Positions 53,703-63,062 are shown, counted from the first letter of the stretch. The stretch: 64,000 nt of DNA from Verrucomicrobiota bacterium (GCA_016235555.1 JACRKC010000027.1:1-64000); one strand, 5' to 3'. Notes: generated from the letters alone by a model not told the origin. Made by a program: numbers and translations.

Positions 53703-54541
53703 GCGAGACCTGGGGGGAGATCTTTCGGGCGCCAACCCTGTTGCGCGGGGTCGAGCGTCCATTGGTGTGCGGGAGAAAACGTGAAGCCGGTGTAGGGATT
53801 TCCCGGCAGATGGCGAATCATCCAGAGATAATACATGCCGTAGCCCGGCGCGGAAACCTGTGCGTGGTCGAGCCCGGGCCGGATCGAGACGGTGTCGTTG
53901 GCGCGCACCTTCACGACGTCGTCGCCGAGCTCGGCGTGGCCGTAGCCGTCGGGTTGCGTGAAGCGGTAGAAATAGATTTCCGGCTGGTCGTGATGGTGCG
54001 GCGGGTAGCTGGACCACCGGCCGGGGAAGTTGACGACTTCGCCGAGGACGAGGTTCGACTCGGGGCGCGTCGTGAGATCGAAGATGGCGCGGACGTTGCG
54101 GAGCGCGGCGTTTTGCACGAGGCCGGCGCCGCGATACTCGGGCTGGAGGTCGGCGGGCGTGAACAGGCGCGGCGTGAAGCGGCGGTCGTTGGTGGTGCGC
54201 ACGACTGCAAACTCGGCGCCGGCGGCCGCCGCGCGGAGTTCGATCGGCGTCGCGGCGCAAACATGGAGCGCGGTCGGCGGTTCATCGAAGAGGCTGCCGC
54301 GCATCACGGTGGCACGGGAGCCCGCGAAGGTTACGTCGGCCTCGCCGCGCAGGAGCACCCAGGCCGATTCCTTGGCGTGCGCCTCGGCGCGAGTTTCGCC
54401 GCCCCGGAGGTGCACGATCGAGAAGTCCATCATCATGTCGGGCGCGCCGGCCGGCGGCAGGCCTTCGCGCGTGATGACAGTCTCGCCGGCGGCAAAGCCC
54501 CCGCGCGGGCCGCGTTGCAAAGCGTGGTCGGGAGACGGCAT
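53699..54541 (-). CDS. iolB: 5-deoxy-glucuronate isomerase
   Basis: The start MPSPDHALQRG gives 280 residues, the usual IolB length. The two-cupin fold shows metal ligands in YPPHHHDQPEIYFYRF and the late region RPGLDHAQVSAPGYGMYYLW; the N-terminal half has FSIVHLRGGETRAEAHAKES. It converts 5-deoxy-glucuronate to 2-deoxy-5-keto-gluconate, the step after IolD. It is the first gene of the minus-strand iol operon. The operator at 54566-54579 lies 25 bases before its start. Confidence 0.9.
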   Translation of the reverse strand: MPSPDHALQRGPRGGFAAGETVITREGLPPAGAPDMMMDFSIVHLRGGETRAEAHAKESAWVLLRGEADVTFAGSRATVMRGSLFDEPPTALHVCAATPIELRAAAAGAEFAVVRTTNDRRFTPRLFTPADLQPEYRGAGLVQNAALRNVRAIFDLTTRPESNLVLGEVVNFPGRWSSYPPHHHDQPEIYFYRFTQPDGYGHAELGDDVVKVRANDTVSIRPGLDHAQVSAPGYGMYYLWMIRHLPGNPYTGFTFSPAHQWTLDPAQQGWRPKDLPPGLA

Positions 54542-54565
54542 GGGGTAGGATGGCGGGCGATGAAA

Positions 54566-54579
54566 TGTAAACGTTCTCA
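54566..54579. promoter_or_regulatory. LacI-type operator upstream of iolB and the divergent SDR gene
   Basis: TGTAAACGTTCTCA has 12 of 14 bases of the palindrome TGTAAACGTTTACA found before the LacI regulator. It is in the divergent region between iolB (minus) and the dehydrogenase gene (plus), and the identical 14-mer is at 55490. Confidence 0.75.
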
Positions 54580-54676
54580 AAAAAATTCACCGGCAGCGCA
54601 ATGGAGCTGTAAAGCACGAAATCGCGCGCGCAGCGCTTGCGGGCGGCGGCGCGCATCGTTCCACTCCGGCCTGCGC

Positions 54677-55447
54677 ATGGAGTTTGCCGACCTCTTCTCG
54701 TTGCATGGCCGCCGTGTCCTGATCACGGGTGCGGCGCAAGGCATCGGCCTGACGCTCGCGCGCGGATTGGCGGCGGCGGGGGCGGAGTTGTTGTTGAACG
54801 ATCTCGATGGCGCGAAGCTCGACGCGACCGCCGCGGCGCTGCGGGCGGAGGGCTGCACGGTCACCACGGCAGCGTTCAACGTTGCGCGAGAGAGCGAAGT
54901 GGTGTCCGGCGTCGCCCGGCTGGAGCGCGAGGGCGGACCGATCGATGTCCTGGTCAACAACGCCGGCATTCACCGCCGCGCGCCGCTCGAGTCGATGCCG
55001 CTGGAGAACTGGCAGGCGGTCCTCGACGTAAATCTCACGAGCGCGTTCCTGGTCGCGCGGGCGGTGGCACCGGGGATGATCGCGTGCCGGGCGGGAAAAA
55101 TCATCAATCTCTGCTCGATGAACTGCGAACTCGCGCGGCCCAACATCGCCAACTACGCCGCGGCGAAAGGCGGCCTGAAGATGCTCACGCGGGCGATGGC
55201 GGTGGAGTGGGCGAAGCACAACATCCAGGCCAACGGCCTCGGTCCCGGCTACCTGCTCACCGAGATGACGCGCGCGTTGGCGGCCGATCCGGTCTTCGAC
55301 GGATGGATCCGCGGGCGCACCCCGGCCGGGCGATGGGGCGAGCCGGGCGATTTGATCGGGGCGGCGGTATTCCTCGCTTCGACTGGCTCGGACTTCATGA
55401 ACGGGCAGGTGCTCTACGTCGACGGCGGGTTGCTCGCGGCGCTGTGA
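54677..55447 (+). CDS. short-chain dehydrogenase/reductase (gluconate 5-dehydrogenase-like)
   Basis: The ATG at 54677 gives 256 residues with the classic SDR pattern: cofactor motif TGAAQGIG (near residues 18-25), NNAG, and the catalytic Ser-Tyr-Lys in LCSMNCELARPNIANYAAAKGG. The closest visible type is gluconate 5-dehydrogenase and similar sugar-acid reductases. In an inositol cluster, and with no Gfo/Idh-type inositol dehydrogenase (IolG) in the window, it may oxidise inositol or an inositol isomer, or reduce a keto acid from the pathway. The promoter is in the divergent region that holds the operator at 54566. Confidence 0.85.
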   Translation: MEFADLFSLHGRRVLITGAAQGIGLTLARGLAAAGAELLLNDLDGAKLDATAAALRAEGCTVTTAAFNVARESEVVSGVARLEREGGPIDVLVNNAGIHRRAPLESMPLENWQAVLDVNLTSAFLVARAVAPGMIACRAGKIINLCSMNCELARPNIANYAAAKGGLKMLTRAMAVEWAKHNIQANGLGPGYLLTEMTRALAADPVFDGWIRGRTPAGRWGEPGDLIGAAVFLASTGSDFMNGQVLYVDGGLLAAL

Positions 55448-55467
55448 GACGGAAGCGGAATTGGCCC

Positions 55468-55503
55468 TTGACAGAAAATTTCGCGAAAATGTAAACGTTC
55501 TCA
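55468..55503 (+). promoter_or_regulatory. sigma-70 promoter with overlapping LacI-type operator before the receptor gene
   Basis: A perfect TTGACA -35 box (55468-55473) is followed after a suitable gap by the operator TGTAAACGTTCTCA (55490-55503), which covers the expected -10 position. A repressor bound there would block transcription of the TonB-dependent receptor at 55536. Confidence 0.7.
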
Positions 55504-55535
55504 CGTTCGGTTCACCACCACCCAACCCCACACCC

Positions 55536-58500
55536 ATGACCTCTCCGCTGCTTCGTGCGGCTGGCGGCGCGTTTCCCGCCTCCTCGTGTATTCGCTTCGC
55601 GCTTCCGTGCCTGCTGGCCCTGGTGCTCGCGGCCACGGCCTTCGCGCAATCCGGCGCCGGCAAGATCGCCGGGCGCATTTTCAATCCGAGCACCCAGCAG
55701 TATGTCCGCAACGCCGAGGTGCGCGTGACCGGCACCGACACGGTCGCGTTTTCGGGCGACGACGGCTATTACGAACTGTCCGGGGTGGCCGCCGGCGCGG
55801 TGTCGCTTACCGTCACATTCACGGGCTACGAGGTGGCGACGGCGACGGTCAATGTCGCGGCGGGCCAGGCGGTGACACGGGACTTCGAGTTGCGCGGGGC
55901 GACCTACCAGGGGCCCGCGCGCAAGGAGGGCGACGTGATCAAACTCGATTCGTTCGTGGTGTCGACCGAGCGCGAGGGCAACGCGAAGGCGATCATGGAC
56001 CAGCGGGCGGCCCTCAACTTCAAGAATGTGGTCGCGACCGACAACTTCGGCGAAGTCACGAGCGGCAACGTGGGCGAGTTCGTGAAATACATGCCCGGCA
56101 TCGTGATCGACTACACGCAGTCGGATGCGCGGGCCGCCCGGATCGGCGGCCTCGATCCGAAATACGTCGGGATCAGCATCGACGGCATGCGCATGGCCAA
56201 TGCGGCCTCGGGCAGTTTCAGCGGCACCTCCCGCGGCTTTGAGTTCGAGCAGGCATCGATCAACAGCATCGAGTCGATCGAGATCAGCAAGACCCTCACG
56301 GCGGGCATGGACGCCGATGCGGCCTCGGGGAGCATCAATATGAAGAGCAAAAACGCCTTCGAGCGCAAAGGCCGCGAACTCGTGATCGATGCCACGCTCT
56401 CCGGCAACACCTACGCCTTCACGCTGCACAAGACCCCCGGACCCGACGACGGCAACCACCTGAAGATGTTTCCCGGGTTCAAGGCCAACTACAGCGAGTC
56501 GTTCGGCGGGCGCTTCGGCGTGCAACTGAGCGCGATGACCAATGTCGTGTTCACCGAGCAGGAAAACGGCTCAACCAATTACGATTTCAGCAACCGCACG
56601 CGCGGGCCGGTCATCACGAGCCTGTCGTTCCGCCACGGTCCGAAGATCACGCGCCGCGACGCCTTCGGCGCGAACTTCGACTACAAGTGGTCGGACCGCC
56701 TCATCCTTTCGCTGCGCACGTCGGGTTCGCACCTCAACGATCAATACATCAACCGCGTGATCAACTTCGTCGCGTCCGCGGCCCAGATCGATCCGGCGTC
56801 CACGCTCACCAAGGTGACCGCGCAGCCCACCGCCAACGCCAACACGCGGCTCGAGGAATCGCAGGGCCATCGCAACCGTCTCAACGACACCGTCACCTAC
56901 GCGCCCAAGCTCGTCTACAAGCTCGCCGATCTCACGCTGACCGGCGGCGGCGGCTACTCCCGCAGCCGCACGCACTACGTCGACGTCAACGGTGGTTTTT
57001 TCAACAACGTCATCGCCCGCATCACGCGCATGGGGTGGAGTGCCGAGCGCGACAGCACGATCCAGCCCGGCTGGCGCATGACGCAGACTTCCGGCCGCTC
57101 GTGGAGCGATCCCGCGAGCTTCGGCCGCGACGATGCCAACGCGAATAACATCCGCAGCCGCGAGGCCGCCGGCCAGAATCAAGTGTTCGTGGCCTACTTC
57201 GACGCGAAGAAGACGCTCAATCTCGGCGGCCTGCCCGTCACGCTCGCGGCCGGTGGCAAGGTCCGCCTGACCACTCACGACATCTACGATCGCTCGAGGC
57301 AGTGGACCTACGTCGGCCCGAGCACCGCGACCGGTCCTGGCTCCCAGCTCACCGCGGCCTTCCCGGTCTACCAGAACCGCGGGTTCGATCCCAAGGTCGG
57401 CGGCAACATGACCGCGCTCAACATCCCCTACGTGGACAACACCGCGATGCAGCGCCTCTACCTTGCGAATCCCGCTTGGTTCACCGAGGACGCGCTCACG
57501 AATTTCCGCACGGCATTCACTTCGCCGCGCGCGTTGAAAGAGCAGGTCGACGCCGGCTTCGCTGAAGGCAGCACGCGCCTCGGCCGGCTGCGGCTGAACC
57601 TCGGTTTGCGCCACGAACGCACCCGCAACACCGGCCGCGTGTTCGAGATCCTCCCGAATGCCGTCGTCACCGCCGCCGGCTACACGGCGAACAGCATCCC
57701 GGGCATCGTCTACCAATACCGCAACGGCGTGCGGCAAAACCAGTATGGCGGCTACGGCAACTGGTTCCTCAGCGGCGGCGCGAAATACGAGTTCACGCGC
57801 AATTTCGTGCTCCAACTCGCCGCCAGCCAGTCGATCCTGCGCCCCGGATACGACACGGTGGCCGGCCTGCCGGCGATCGATGACATCAACCGCATCGTCA
57901 CGATCCCCAATCCGCAAATGAAGCCCGAGCTCTCGAACAAGTATTTCGCGAGCCTCCAATACTACCTCGAACCGGCCGGCACGATCGCCCTCTCCACCTA
58001 TCAGCTCGACGTGAAGAACATGGGCGCGGTCAACACGCCCACCAGCGGCAGCGCGGCCGGCTTCGACGATCCCGCCTACGCCGGCTACTCGTTCCAGCAG
58101 CCGACCAATCTTTCCGGCACGCGCAAGATGAAGGGCGTCGACTTCGAATACAGCCAGCAACTTGTGTTCCTGCCGGGGCACTGGCGCGGGCTCTCGGTGT
58201 TCGGCTCGATCTCCCGGACGATCGCGGATGTGCCGCTCGTGAGCGTGGTCCCGAAGTCGGCCAACGGCGGCCTTCGCTACAGCAATGCGAAATTCAACGT
58301 GCAGTTGCGGGCCACGTGGTCGGCGGCCCGCATCGATGGATTCGGCACCAACGTGACCAACTGGCAGACCGAGCGCCTCCTCGCCGACCTGAGCGCGGGC
58401 TACAAAATCAACCGCACCTACGAGCTCACGATCGCGGGTCGCAACATCAACAACGCGTTCCAGGACTACTATGCCGGCCAGCCCGGCCTGCTGCGGGCGC

Positions 58501-58550
58501 GCGAGATCCTCGGCCCGATCTGGACGTTTGGCGTGCGCGGCCGCTTCTGA
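55536..58550 (+). CDS. TonB-dependent receptor of the inositol locus
   Basis: The start MTSPLLRAAGG gives 1004 residues with a signal peptide ending TAFAQ. An N-terminal carboxypeptidase-regulatory-like domain (GRIFNPSTQQYVRNAEVRV, about 45-125) is followed by a linker with a TonB box (KLDSFVVSTERE), a plug (AALNFKNVVATDNFGEVTSGNVGEFVKYMPG-type segment), and a large barrel ending in WTFGVRGRF, with Phe as the last residue. This domain order is that of polysaccharide or sugar-ester receptors. By operon and operator it probably imports an inositol-containing molecule, which may be larger than free inositol (for example phytate or a glycoside). Confidence 0.9.
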   Translation: MTSPLLRAAGGAFPASSCIRFALPCLLALVLAATAFAQSGAGKIAGRIFNPSTQQYVRNAEVRVTGTDTVAFSGDDGYYELSGVAAGAVSLTVTFTGYEVATATVNVAAGQAVTRDFELRGATYQGPARKEGDVIKLDSFVVSTEREGNAKAIMDQRAALNFKNVVATDNFGEVTSGNVGEFVKYMPGIVIDYTQSDARAARIGGLDPKYVGISIDGMRMANAASGSFSGTSRGFEFEQASINSIESIEISKTLTAGMDADAASGSINMKSKNAFERKGRELVIDATLSGNTYAFTLHKTPGPDDGNHLKMFPGFKANYSESFGGRFGVQLSAMTNVVFTEQENGSTNYDFSNRTRGPVITSLSFRHGPKITRRDAFGANFDYKWSDRLILSLRTSGSHLNDQYINRVINFVASAAQIDPASTLTKVTAQPTANANTRLEESQGHRNRLNDTVTYAPKLVYKLADLTLTGGGGYSRSRTHYVDVNGGFFNNVIARITRMGWSAERDSTIQPGWRMTQTSGRSWSDPASFGRDDANANNIRSREAAGQNQVFVAYFDAKKTLNLGGLPVTLAAGGKVRLTTHDIYDRSRQWTYVGPSTATGPGSQLTAAFPVYQNRGFDPKVGGNMTALNIPYVDNTAMQRLYLANPAWFTEDALTNFRTAFTSPRALKEQVDAGFAEGSTRLGRLRLNLGLRHERTRNTGRVFEILPNAVVTAAGYTANSIPGIVYQYRNGVRQNQYGGYGNWFLSGGAKYEFTRNFVLQLAASQSILRPGYDTVAGLPAIDDINRIVTIPNPQMKPELSNKYFASLQYYLEPAGTIALSTYQLDVKNMGAVNTPTSGSAAGFDDPAYAGYSFQQPTNLSGTRKMKGVDFEYSQQLVFLPGHWRGLSVFGSISRTIADVPLVSVVPKSANGGLRYSNAKFNVQLRATWSAARIDGFGTNVTNWQTERLLADLSAGYKINRTYELTIAGRNINNAFQDYYAGQPGLLRAREILGPIWTFGVRGRF

Positions 58551-58570
58551 GCGTCGCGACACGTGTTCCC

Positions 58571-58608
58571 TTGCACGTGGGGCGGCCGTATCTGTGTAAA
58601 CGTTTACA
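58571..58608 (+). promoter_or_regulatory. perfect LacI-type operator and promoter before the regulator gene
   Basis: The exact palindrome TGTAAACGTTTACA (58595-58608) lies 68 bases before the regulator start. It overlaps the expected -10 box, 18 bases after a TTGCAC -35-like box (58571-58576). The arrangement points to autoregulation. Confidence 0.75.
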
Positions 58609-58676
58609 ACGTTTTTCATCGCCGTGGGTTCTGGCGCCGGCCAACTTCGCGGGCACCGTCCACACGCCTCGCACCC

Positions 58677-59672
58677 ATGGCCAGCCTGCAAGAAGTCGCC
58701 CGCCGCGCCAAAGTCTCCATCGCCACGGTCTCGCGCGTCCTCAACCGATCCGACAAGGTGGTGCCCGAGACGCGGGCCGCCGTGGAGCAGGCGCTGCGCG
58801 AACTCGACTACCGGCCGAGCCGCGTGGCGCGCCGGTTGCGAATGAACAGCGGACGCGCCCACCTCGTGGGCCTCATCATCCCCGACATCCAGAATCCGTT
58901 TTACGCCGAGATCGCGCGGGGGGTGGAAGACGCCGCTTACGCCGCGGAATACGCGCTGCTGCTCTGCAATTCCGACGAGAGCATCGACAAGGAGCGATTC
59001 TACCTCGGCGTCATGCGCGACGAGTCGGTCGACGGCATCGTCCTGCCGCCTTTCGATGAAACCGATGCCGCGGTGGCTGAATTCGCAAAAACCGGCATTC
59101 CCATCGTTTGTGTCGACCGCAGCCTCGCGCAGGAGAAGACCGATCTCGTCGAGGTCGACAATTACCGCGGCGCCCGCGAGGCGATGGCCCACCTGATCGC
59201 CAAGGGGCACAAACAGATCGGTCTGATCGAGGGTCGCTCGCACGTTTCCACGAGCCGCGAACGCCGCCGCGGCTACCTCGACGCGCTGGCCGGGCACGGC
59301 CTTCCGGTGCGCAAGGAACTGATGCGTGCGGGTGACTTCAAGCAGGAGAGCGGCCGGGTGCTCGCCAACGAACTGCTCGATCTGCGCAAACCGCCGACCG
59401 CGCTGTTTGTCTGCAACAACTTGATGACGGTCGGCGCGCTCGCCGCGCTGCACCAGCGCGATCTGCGCGTGCCGCGGGATGTCGCCGTCGTCGGCTTCGA
59501 CGACCTCCCGTGGGCCGAGGCGCTCGACCCGCCGCCCACTGTCGTGCGCCAGCCCGCCTACGATGTTGGCCGCCAGGCGATGGAGCTGCTCTTGAAGCGC
59601 ATCACCGAGCCGGGGCGCCCGCCCGTCACGGTGCGCTTGTTGCCCGAGTTGGTCGTGCGGCGCTCGACGTAG
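58677..59672 (+). CDS. LacI-family transcription regulator of the inositol locus
   Basis: The start MASLQEVARRAKVS gives 331 residues. The N-terminal helix-turn-helix reads LQEVARRAKVSIATVSRVLN (4-23), then the hinge helix (RPSRVARRLR). The sugar-binding domain shows VGLIIPDIQNPFYAEIARGVE, GIVLPPFDE, VDNYRGAREAMAHLIAKGH, and VVGFDDLPWAE. It should bind the TGTAAACGTTTACA-type sites at 54566, 55490 and 58595 and respond to an inositol-derived ligand. LacI proteins are typically repressors. The ligand is inferred only from neighbours. Confidence 0.9.
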   Translation: MASLQEVARRAKVSIATVSRVLNRSDKVVPETRAAVEQALRELDYRPSRVARRLRMNSGRAHLVGLIIPDIQNPFYAEIARGVEDAAYAAEYALLLCNSDESIDKERFYLGVMRDESVDGIVLPPFDETDAAVAEFAKTGIPIVCVDRSLAQEKTDLVEVDNYRGAREAMAHLIAKGHKQIGLIEGRSHVSTSRERRRGYLDALAGHGLPVRKELMRAGDFKQESGRVLANELLDLRKPPTALFVCNNLMTVGALAALHQRDLRVPRDVAVVGFDDLPWAEALDPPPTVVRQPAYDVGRQAMELLLKRITEPGRPPVTVRLLPELVVRRST

Positions 59673-60110
59673 CGGGCGATGTGCCCGGACCGTTCGGGGC
59701 CGCGATGCGGCGCAGCCTGGTCGCCGCGCGCGGCCCACTTGTTGGCGCTCGCGGCTGACTGTTCCTGAAAGCGTGTTGGGGGCAACGCGCTCCACCTCAA
59801 GAGGCGGTCATGCACTTGGGGGCAGTGCAGCGCTCTTAAAAGGTGGGGCCCGACCTCCGGGCGGGCCGATAAAACGGGTGCATCCTGACGGGCCGCCCCG
59901 AGGTCGACCCCCACCCACCGGCAAGGTTCACGACGGCCGTTGGGGACGCGGCGGCGCCAGCGAGGCGGTCAGGTGGGGCGGCGGGGCGCGAAGTTGCGGG
60001 GATGTTTCGGGAGGTCCGGCGCGAAGCGTTTCTCCCGCAGCCTCCGACAGGCGGGCGCGTGGTGCTGATGAACGCGTCCTGGGCACCGGCGGCGAACGGG
60101 ACGGGGCGCC
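59673..60110. repeat. gene-free gap with repeat copies
   Basis: A half copy of the family-1 palindrome is at 59768-59797. Bases 59799-59932 match 16338-16413 at both ends, but here a further palindrome (around GGGCGGGCC / GGGCCGCCC, about 59839-59925) lies inside it. The rest, up to the rpoN stop at 60111, shows no gene. Confidence 0.65.
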
Positions 60111-61628
60111 TCACTTGTAGTCGCGGCGAAGATTGCTCGGCAGGATGCCGAGTTCCTCGCGATATTTCGCGACGGTGCGGCGGGCGATGGTGATGCCCTT
60201 TTCCTGCAACTTGGCGACCAGCTCCTGATCGCTCAGCGGTGCGGCCTTGTCTTCGAGGGTGACGAGTTCGGCGATCATGTCCTTCACGCTGGTGTTCGAC
60301 ACGGATGCGCCGGTGTCGGACTGGTAGCCGGGGGTGAAGAAATACTTGAAGTCGAAGACTCCGTGAGGGGTCTTGATGAATTTGTTGGCGATGGCGCGGC
60401 TGACCGTGGTCTCGTGCACGCCGACGACATCCGCGATCTGCGTCATCGTGAGCGGCTTGAGGTGCGAGACGCCGTGTTCGAAGAACTCCCGCTGGGCGTT
60501 GATGATTTCGCGGGTGATGCGCTCGATGGTGCGCTGGCGCTGTTCGATGGAATCGATCAGGAATTTCCCGGAGCGCATGCGCTCGCGCAGGTAGTCGCGC
60601 TCCTGCTTCGAGAGCGTGCCCTTCGCGATGAGCTCGCGGTAGGTGCTGGAGAGGCGGAGGCGCGGGATGTAGTCGCTGTTGAGGTCGATTTTCCACTCGT
60701 CGCCATCCTGCTCGACGGTCACGTCGGGCACGACCACGCGGTTGTGATCCTCGGCGAAGCGCCGGCCGGGCGCGGGATCGAGTTTGCCGATTTCCTCGAT
60801 GGCGGACTGCACGTCGTCGGCGTCGGCGCCGAGCTTGCGCGCGAGCTCGGGGATGCGGCGGCGCGTCAGCAGTTCGAAGTGGTCGCGAATCATGCGCGTG
60901 GCGAGGGCGTCGCTGCGGCCCTTCGCGGAAAGTTGCAGGAGCAGGCACTCCGCGAGGTCCTTGGCGCCGATGCCGGCGGGCTCGAAGGTCTTCAGGGCCT
61001 TGACGGCCGCCTGCACGGCGTCCAGCGGCAAGCCGGTCTGGAGCGCGATGTCGGAGGCGGTTTGCGTCATGAAACCGCGGTCGTCCAGCGAGCCGACGAG
61101 GTGGCGCATCGCCTCCAGCGCGGGCGGCGGGAGGTCGGCCAGCTCGGCCTGCTGCATCAGGTGTTCCTGCAGGGAGGTTTCGCTGACCAGTGAATCGAAG
61201 AAGTGCTGCCGGCGCTCGGCGTCCTCGGCGGTGTAGGGCTGGGCGCCGCCGACGTTCGCCATGTGGTCACGCCAGTCTTCGTCGAGTTTGCCGAGGATTT
61301 CGAATTCCTTGTCCTTCGAGAAATCGAGTTCGTCGCGGGCCTTCGCGTCCGAGTGATCCGCCGGCGTGGAGGCTTCCGGGGGGGCGCTGCCGCTCGCGTC
61401 GTCGGCCTCGGCAGTGGCGGTGCTGTCCTCGGCGGGTTTGTCGAGCGACACCCCCTCCATCGGGAGTTCTTCGAGCGTCGGATTGCTCTGCAATTCCTCC
61501 TGGATGACCGAGCGCAGGTCGAGCGCGGCGACTTGGAGGATCTTGAGCGACTGGCGGAGCTGCGGAGCCAGGATGAGGCTCTGCGTCTGCCGCTGGCGAA
61601 GTTCGTGACTAAACCCGGGCCCGCTCAT
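60111..61628 (-). CDS. rpoN: RNA polymerase sigma-54 factor
   Basis: This 505-residue protein has the three parts of sigma-54. The Gln/Leu-rich activator region I comes first (ELRQRQTQSLILAPQLRQSL, IQEELQSNPTLEE). A long acidic region II follows (about 55-115), then the core-binding and DNA-binding region with LTMTQIADVVGVHETTVSRAI and the RpoN box ARRTVAKYREELGI near the C-terminus. It directs transcription from -24/-12 promoters and needs enhancer-binding ATPases, none of which is in the window. The gene follows a Ser/Thr kinase gene by 29 bases on the same strand. Confidence 0.95.
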   Translation of the reverse strand: MSGPGFSHELRQRQTQSLILAPQLRQSLKILQVAALDLRSVIQEELQSNPTLEELPMEGVSLDKPAEDSTATAEADDASGSAPPEASTPADHSDAKARDELDFSKDKEFEILGKLDEDWRDHMANVGGAQPYTAEDAERRQHFFDSLVSETSLQEHLMQQAELADLPPPALEAMRHLVGSLDDRGFMTQTASDIALQTGLPLDAVQAAVKALKTFEPAGIGAKDLAECLLLQLSAKGRSDALATRMIRDHFELLTRRRIPELARKLGADADDVQSAIEEIGKLDPAPGRRFAEDHNRVVVPDVTVEQDGDEWKIDLNSDYIPRLRLSSTYRELIAKGTLSKQERDYLRERMRSGKFLIDSIEQRQRTIERITREIINAQREFFEHGVSHLKPLTMTQIADVVGVHETTVSRAIANKFIKTPHGVFDFKYFFTPGYQSDTGASVSNTSVKDMIAELVTLEDKAAPLSDQELVAKLQEKGITIARRTVAKYREELGILPSNLRRDYK

Positions 61629-61657
61629 GGACTGGATGAAGGTTGGCTGGGTTCATC

Positions 61658-62632
61658 TCAGACGGGCGGGCGGGAAGAAAGCGAAGGGATGACGGGATCG
61701 CGGACGCCGAAGAGCTCCTTGATGTAGACGCCGAGCTTCTCATTGGTGGGGCCGTAACGATCGGAGTAGAGGTAGAGCTCGAGGTCGGTCAGCATGTCGT
61801 AGGCCGACTGGTAGCGCCTTTCGCGATCACGTTGGAAGCCGCGCTGGATGATGGCCTCGAGTTTCGGGTCGATGTCGGCGCGGATCGTGCCGAATTGGGG
61901 AATCGGCATGGTGAGGATGTTGCGGCGGGATTGGGCGCGGTCGGCGGCGCGGAAAATATTCCGGCCGAGCAACAGCTCCGTGAGCACGATGGTGAGCGGA
62001 AAAAGGTCGGCGCGGGCGTCCGTGATGGCGTAGCTGGCCTGTTCCGGCGAGAGGTATTCGTCCTTGCCGGCGATCACTTTGCCTTCCTCGTTATACATGA
62101 GGTCGAGGGCCTTCGCGATGCCGAAGTCGGTCAGTTTCACGTCGCCCTCGAGCGCGACGAGGACGTTTTTCGGGCCGATGTCGCGGTGGACGATGTTGAG
62201 GTGCCGGCCTTCGCGGTCGCACTTCATGTGCGCGTAGGTGAGGCCGCGGGCGATGCGCGAGACGATGAACGCGGCGAGGTCGACCGGGATGGCCTTGCCG
62301 AGCTGGCGGTGGCGCTCGATGAACTGTTCGAGGTTCACGCCGCGCACAAATTCCATCACCATGAAATACTGCCCGCCCACCTGGCCGAGGTGGTAGGTCT
62401 GGACGATGTTGGTGTGGATGAGGTCGGCGACGAGCCGCGCCTCGCCGATGAAATTTCTCTGGAATTCCTCGATGGCGGAATACTCCTCGCGAATCAGTTT
62501 GACGGCGACGGTCTTGCGAAAATTGCCGGCGCCCAGTTGCACCGCTTCGTAGACGACGCCCATGCCGCCCTCGGCGAGCTTGCGCACCATCTCGTAGTGA
62601 ATCTCGTTAAAGATATGTTTGATCGACGCCAC
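61658..62632 (-). CDS. Hanks-type serine/threonine protein kinase
   Basis: This 324-residue protein is almost only a kinase domain. It shows the glycine loop ([12 protein letters not shown]), the lysine of VAVKLIREE, the catalytic loop [18 protein letters not shown] and [12 protein letters not shown]. The usual HRDLKPxN is changed to HRDIGPKN, with catalytic Asp and Asn kept. There is no transmembrane helix or sensor domain, unlike most bacterial Hanks kinases, so it is probably soluble. The substrate is unknown. Cotranscription with rpoN, 29 bases downstream, makes the sigma factor or its partners candidates worth testing. Confidence 0.9.
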   Translation of the reverse strand: MASIKHIFNEIHYEMVRKLAEGGMGVVYEAVQLGAGNFRKTVAVKLIREEYSAIEEFQRNFIGEARLVADLIHTNIVQTYHLGQVGGQYFMVMEFVRGVNLEQFIERHRQLGKAIPVDLAAFIVSRIARGLTYAHMKCDREGRHLNIVHRDIGPKNVLVALEGDVKLTDFGIAKALDLMYNEEGKVIAGKDEYLSPEQASYAITDARADLFPLTIVLTELLLGRNIFRAADRAQSRRNILTMPIPQFGTIRADIDPKLEAIIQRGFQRDRERRYQSAYDMLTDLELYLYSDRYGPTNEKLGVYIKELFGVRDPVIPSLSSRPPV

Positions 62633-62744
62633 GGGGCGAGGAAAGGCCGGGCGTTGTTGACTGGCAAGAACGCAAATGAGAATTCGGCGCGGAAATTGCT
62701 GTGCGTGGGTTTGACAGCGCGAGGGCCGATTCTACGGTGCGCGC

Positions 62745-63062
62745 ATGATCACACTGACCTCTCGCGCCGCGCAACGCGTGCGCATGATGCACGGCGAACT
62801 GGGCGCTCCGACAAAGCGGCTGCGGGTGTTTGTCGAGTCCGGCGGCTGTTCCGGCTTTCAGTATGGCATGTCCTTTGACGAGGCGAAGGAGGGTGACGCC
62901 GAACTGGTGAGCGAGGGCGTGCCGATGCTGGTGGATGCGGCGAGTCTGGCGTATCTCGATGGCTCGGCGATCGACTTCGACGATGGGCTGCACGGGAAGG
63001 GATTCGAGATCAAGAATCCCAACGCCCAGAGCACGTGCGGGTGCGGAAAGTCGTTCAGTTGA
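62745..63062 (+). CDS. A-type iron-sulfur cluster carrier (IscA/ErpA family)
   Basis: This 105-residue protein shows the three conserved cysteines of A-type carriers: Cys in VESGGCSGFQYGM and the CGC near the end (STCGCGKSFS). It binds an Fe-S cluster or iron and passes it to target proteins such as the iron-sulfur subunit encoded at 7218. The family name is clear, but IscA, SufA and ErpA cannot be told apart here. It is divergent from the kinase gene, and no other isc or suf genes are nearby. Confidence 0.9.
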   Translation: MITLTSRAAQRVRMMHGELGAPTKRLRVFVESGGCSGFQYGMSFDEAKEGDAELVSEGVPMLVDAASLAYLDGSAIDFDDGLHGKGFEIKNPNAQSTCGCGKSFS

